Origin: Chloroflexi bacterium UBA6265
Lineage (GTDB): Bacteria; Chloroflexota; Chloroflexia; Thermomicrobiales; UBA6265
DNA length: 5,208 nucleotides
Direction of reading: 5' to 3'
NCBI GenBank assembly: GCA_002440805.1
Contig: DJVD01000017.1
Coordinates: 3,572-8,779, forward strand
The notes beneath the pieces were generated by a model, which searched no databases, had not been told where the DNA came from, and was given only the letters and a program-made list of their open reading frames with translations. How positions within the stretch are numbered: the stretch's first letter is position 1; every line of letters starts with the position of its first letter. Positions 4,713 to 5,208 of the stretch are shown one piece after another. The position numbers and the translations under genes were made by a program.

Positions 4713-5208
4713 ATGAATCAGACACGCACCATCGGCGATGCAATTGCCCTTGCCACCCAATGGGTTGCCACCTCGAACCTGCCTTTTCACGCTGCATTCG
4801 TCGGCGGTTCTCTGGCCCATGCCGATCCCCGTCTTCCCTATGATCCCGCCTCGGATATCGATTGCTACCTGATCGTAACGGGTGATCCACCGGCGACCAA
4901 GATCGGCAAGATCATTGAAAACGGTGTGCTGCTTGATGTGAGCTGGCTGCCATGGAACCAGCTGGAACATGCCTCATCGCACGCGGTACTGGCAAGTTTG
5001 CTGCGATTCGGCAAGATCGTTCACGATCCCCATGGCGAGCTTTCTCGCCTCCAACAGGATCTCATTGCTCACTTCGCTGATCCGGCCACGATCGCCTCGC
5101 GCATCAACGATATGCGTACCCGCATTCACAACGGCATCGGGGTGGATTCATCCCATTTGGCCGAACCCGAGCAGGTGATGAATTGGCTATTCCCGGCCAC
5201 GCTCGCCA
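4713..5208 (+). CDS. Nucleotidyltransferase-fold protein (3' end beyond window)
   Basis: The frame is open from ATG 4713 to the right edge, 165 codons. The N-terminal region has the pol-beta-type nucleotidyltransferase signature: a helix (8-20), strand HAAFV, then GGS (31-33), a 14-residue loop (LAHADPRLPYDPAS), and the metal-binding pair D48-I-D50 followed by CYLIV. A third acidic residue fits at D75 in GVLLDVSWLP. From about residue 85 the chain is helical (VLASLLRFGKIVHDP), with GELSRLQQDLIAHF typical of the helices that follow the catalytic core in stand-alone members. All three carboxylates are present, so it is probably active in transferring a nucleotide (or related group) from NTP to a small molecule, RNA or protein; the acceptor cannot be told. 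The loop between GGS and DxD is slightly long but normal for this superfamily. Upstream ribosome binding is poor. It is divergent from the Trp-Gly protein. Confidence 0.8.
   Translation, partial: MNQTRTIGDAIALATQWVATSNLPFHAAFVGGSLAHADPRLPYDPASDIDCYLIVTGDPPATKIGKIIENGVLLDVSWLPWNQLEHASSHAVLASLLRFGKIVHDPHGELSRLQQDLIAHFADPATIASRINDMRTRIHNGIGVDSSHLAEPEQVMNWLFPATLA

Noticed and set aside
4254..4970. 238-codon minus-strand frame crossing two genes
   Set aside because: It runs across the divergent intergenic gap and antisense to the nucleotidyltransferase, and reads the Trp-Gly gene in the wrong frame; a GC-driven shadow.
1..5208. tRNA/rRNA genes, CRISPR repeats, insertion-sequence ends, transposase or phage genes
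   Set aside because: No cloverleaf-like segment, no regularly spaced repeats, and no transposase- or phage-like protein was seen on either strand. A new defence or mobile system is not supported by this window.

Overview
The window looks like ordinary, densely coding chromosomal DNA from a moderately GC-rich bacterium. There are five protein genes on both strands, short intergenic gaps, ATG/GTG starts with AGGAGG or GGAGG ribosome sites, and no mobile element, RNA gene or CRISPR array. The protein types (a DUF2157/SCO7613-like polytopic membrane protein, a dCache sensor with a SnoaL-like domain, a YihY/BrkB protein, a Trp-Gly-rich small membrane protein) would suit a Chloroflexota-like or other GC-rich lineage. 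That taxonomic guess is weak and comes from protein style only.

Layout. (1) Positions 1-1454, minus strand: the first 484 codons of a large multi-pass membrane protein that runs off the left edge. (2) Positions 1455-1617: a divergent intergenic region with an AT-rich patch, candidate -10 elements for both directions, a 16-bp imperfect palindrome, and a strong AGGAGG that fixes the GTG start of the next gene. (3) Positions 1618-3096, plus strand: a 492-residue protein with TM helix, extracytoplasmic dCache sensor domain, second TM helix, and then a cytoplasmic SnoaL-like (NTF2-fold) domain where a HAMP plus kinase, GGDEF or chemotaxis module would normally be. (4) Positions 3093-4106, plus strand: a YihY/BrkB-family six-helix inner-membrane protein that starts inside the previous stop codon (ATGA). 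(5) Positions 4103-4615, minus strand: a 170-residue single-TM protein with a proline-rich linker and a C-terminal array of Trp-Gly motifs. It converges on yihY with both stop codons inside one CTAG. (6) Positions 4616-4712: a 97-bp divergent gap with a small dyad and a possible leaderless start. (7) Positions 4713-5208, plus strand: the first 165 codons of a stand-alone nucleotidyltransferase-fold protein, cut by the right edge.

How they may work together. The only firm functional unit is the two-gene operon of the dCache-SnoaL sensor and the YihY membrane protein, joined by a 4-base overlap that suggests coupled translation. The most notable item is the sensor: the input half is a recognisable dCache receptor, but the output half is a small-molecule-binding or enzyme-like fold fused directly to the second TM helix. 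This could be a one-component membrane receptor acting by ligand sequestration, local enzymatic action, or contact with the co-translated YihY protein. That mechanism is inference. The other genes are neighbours with no demonstrable link.
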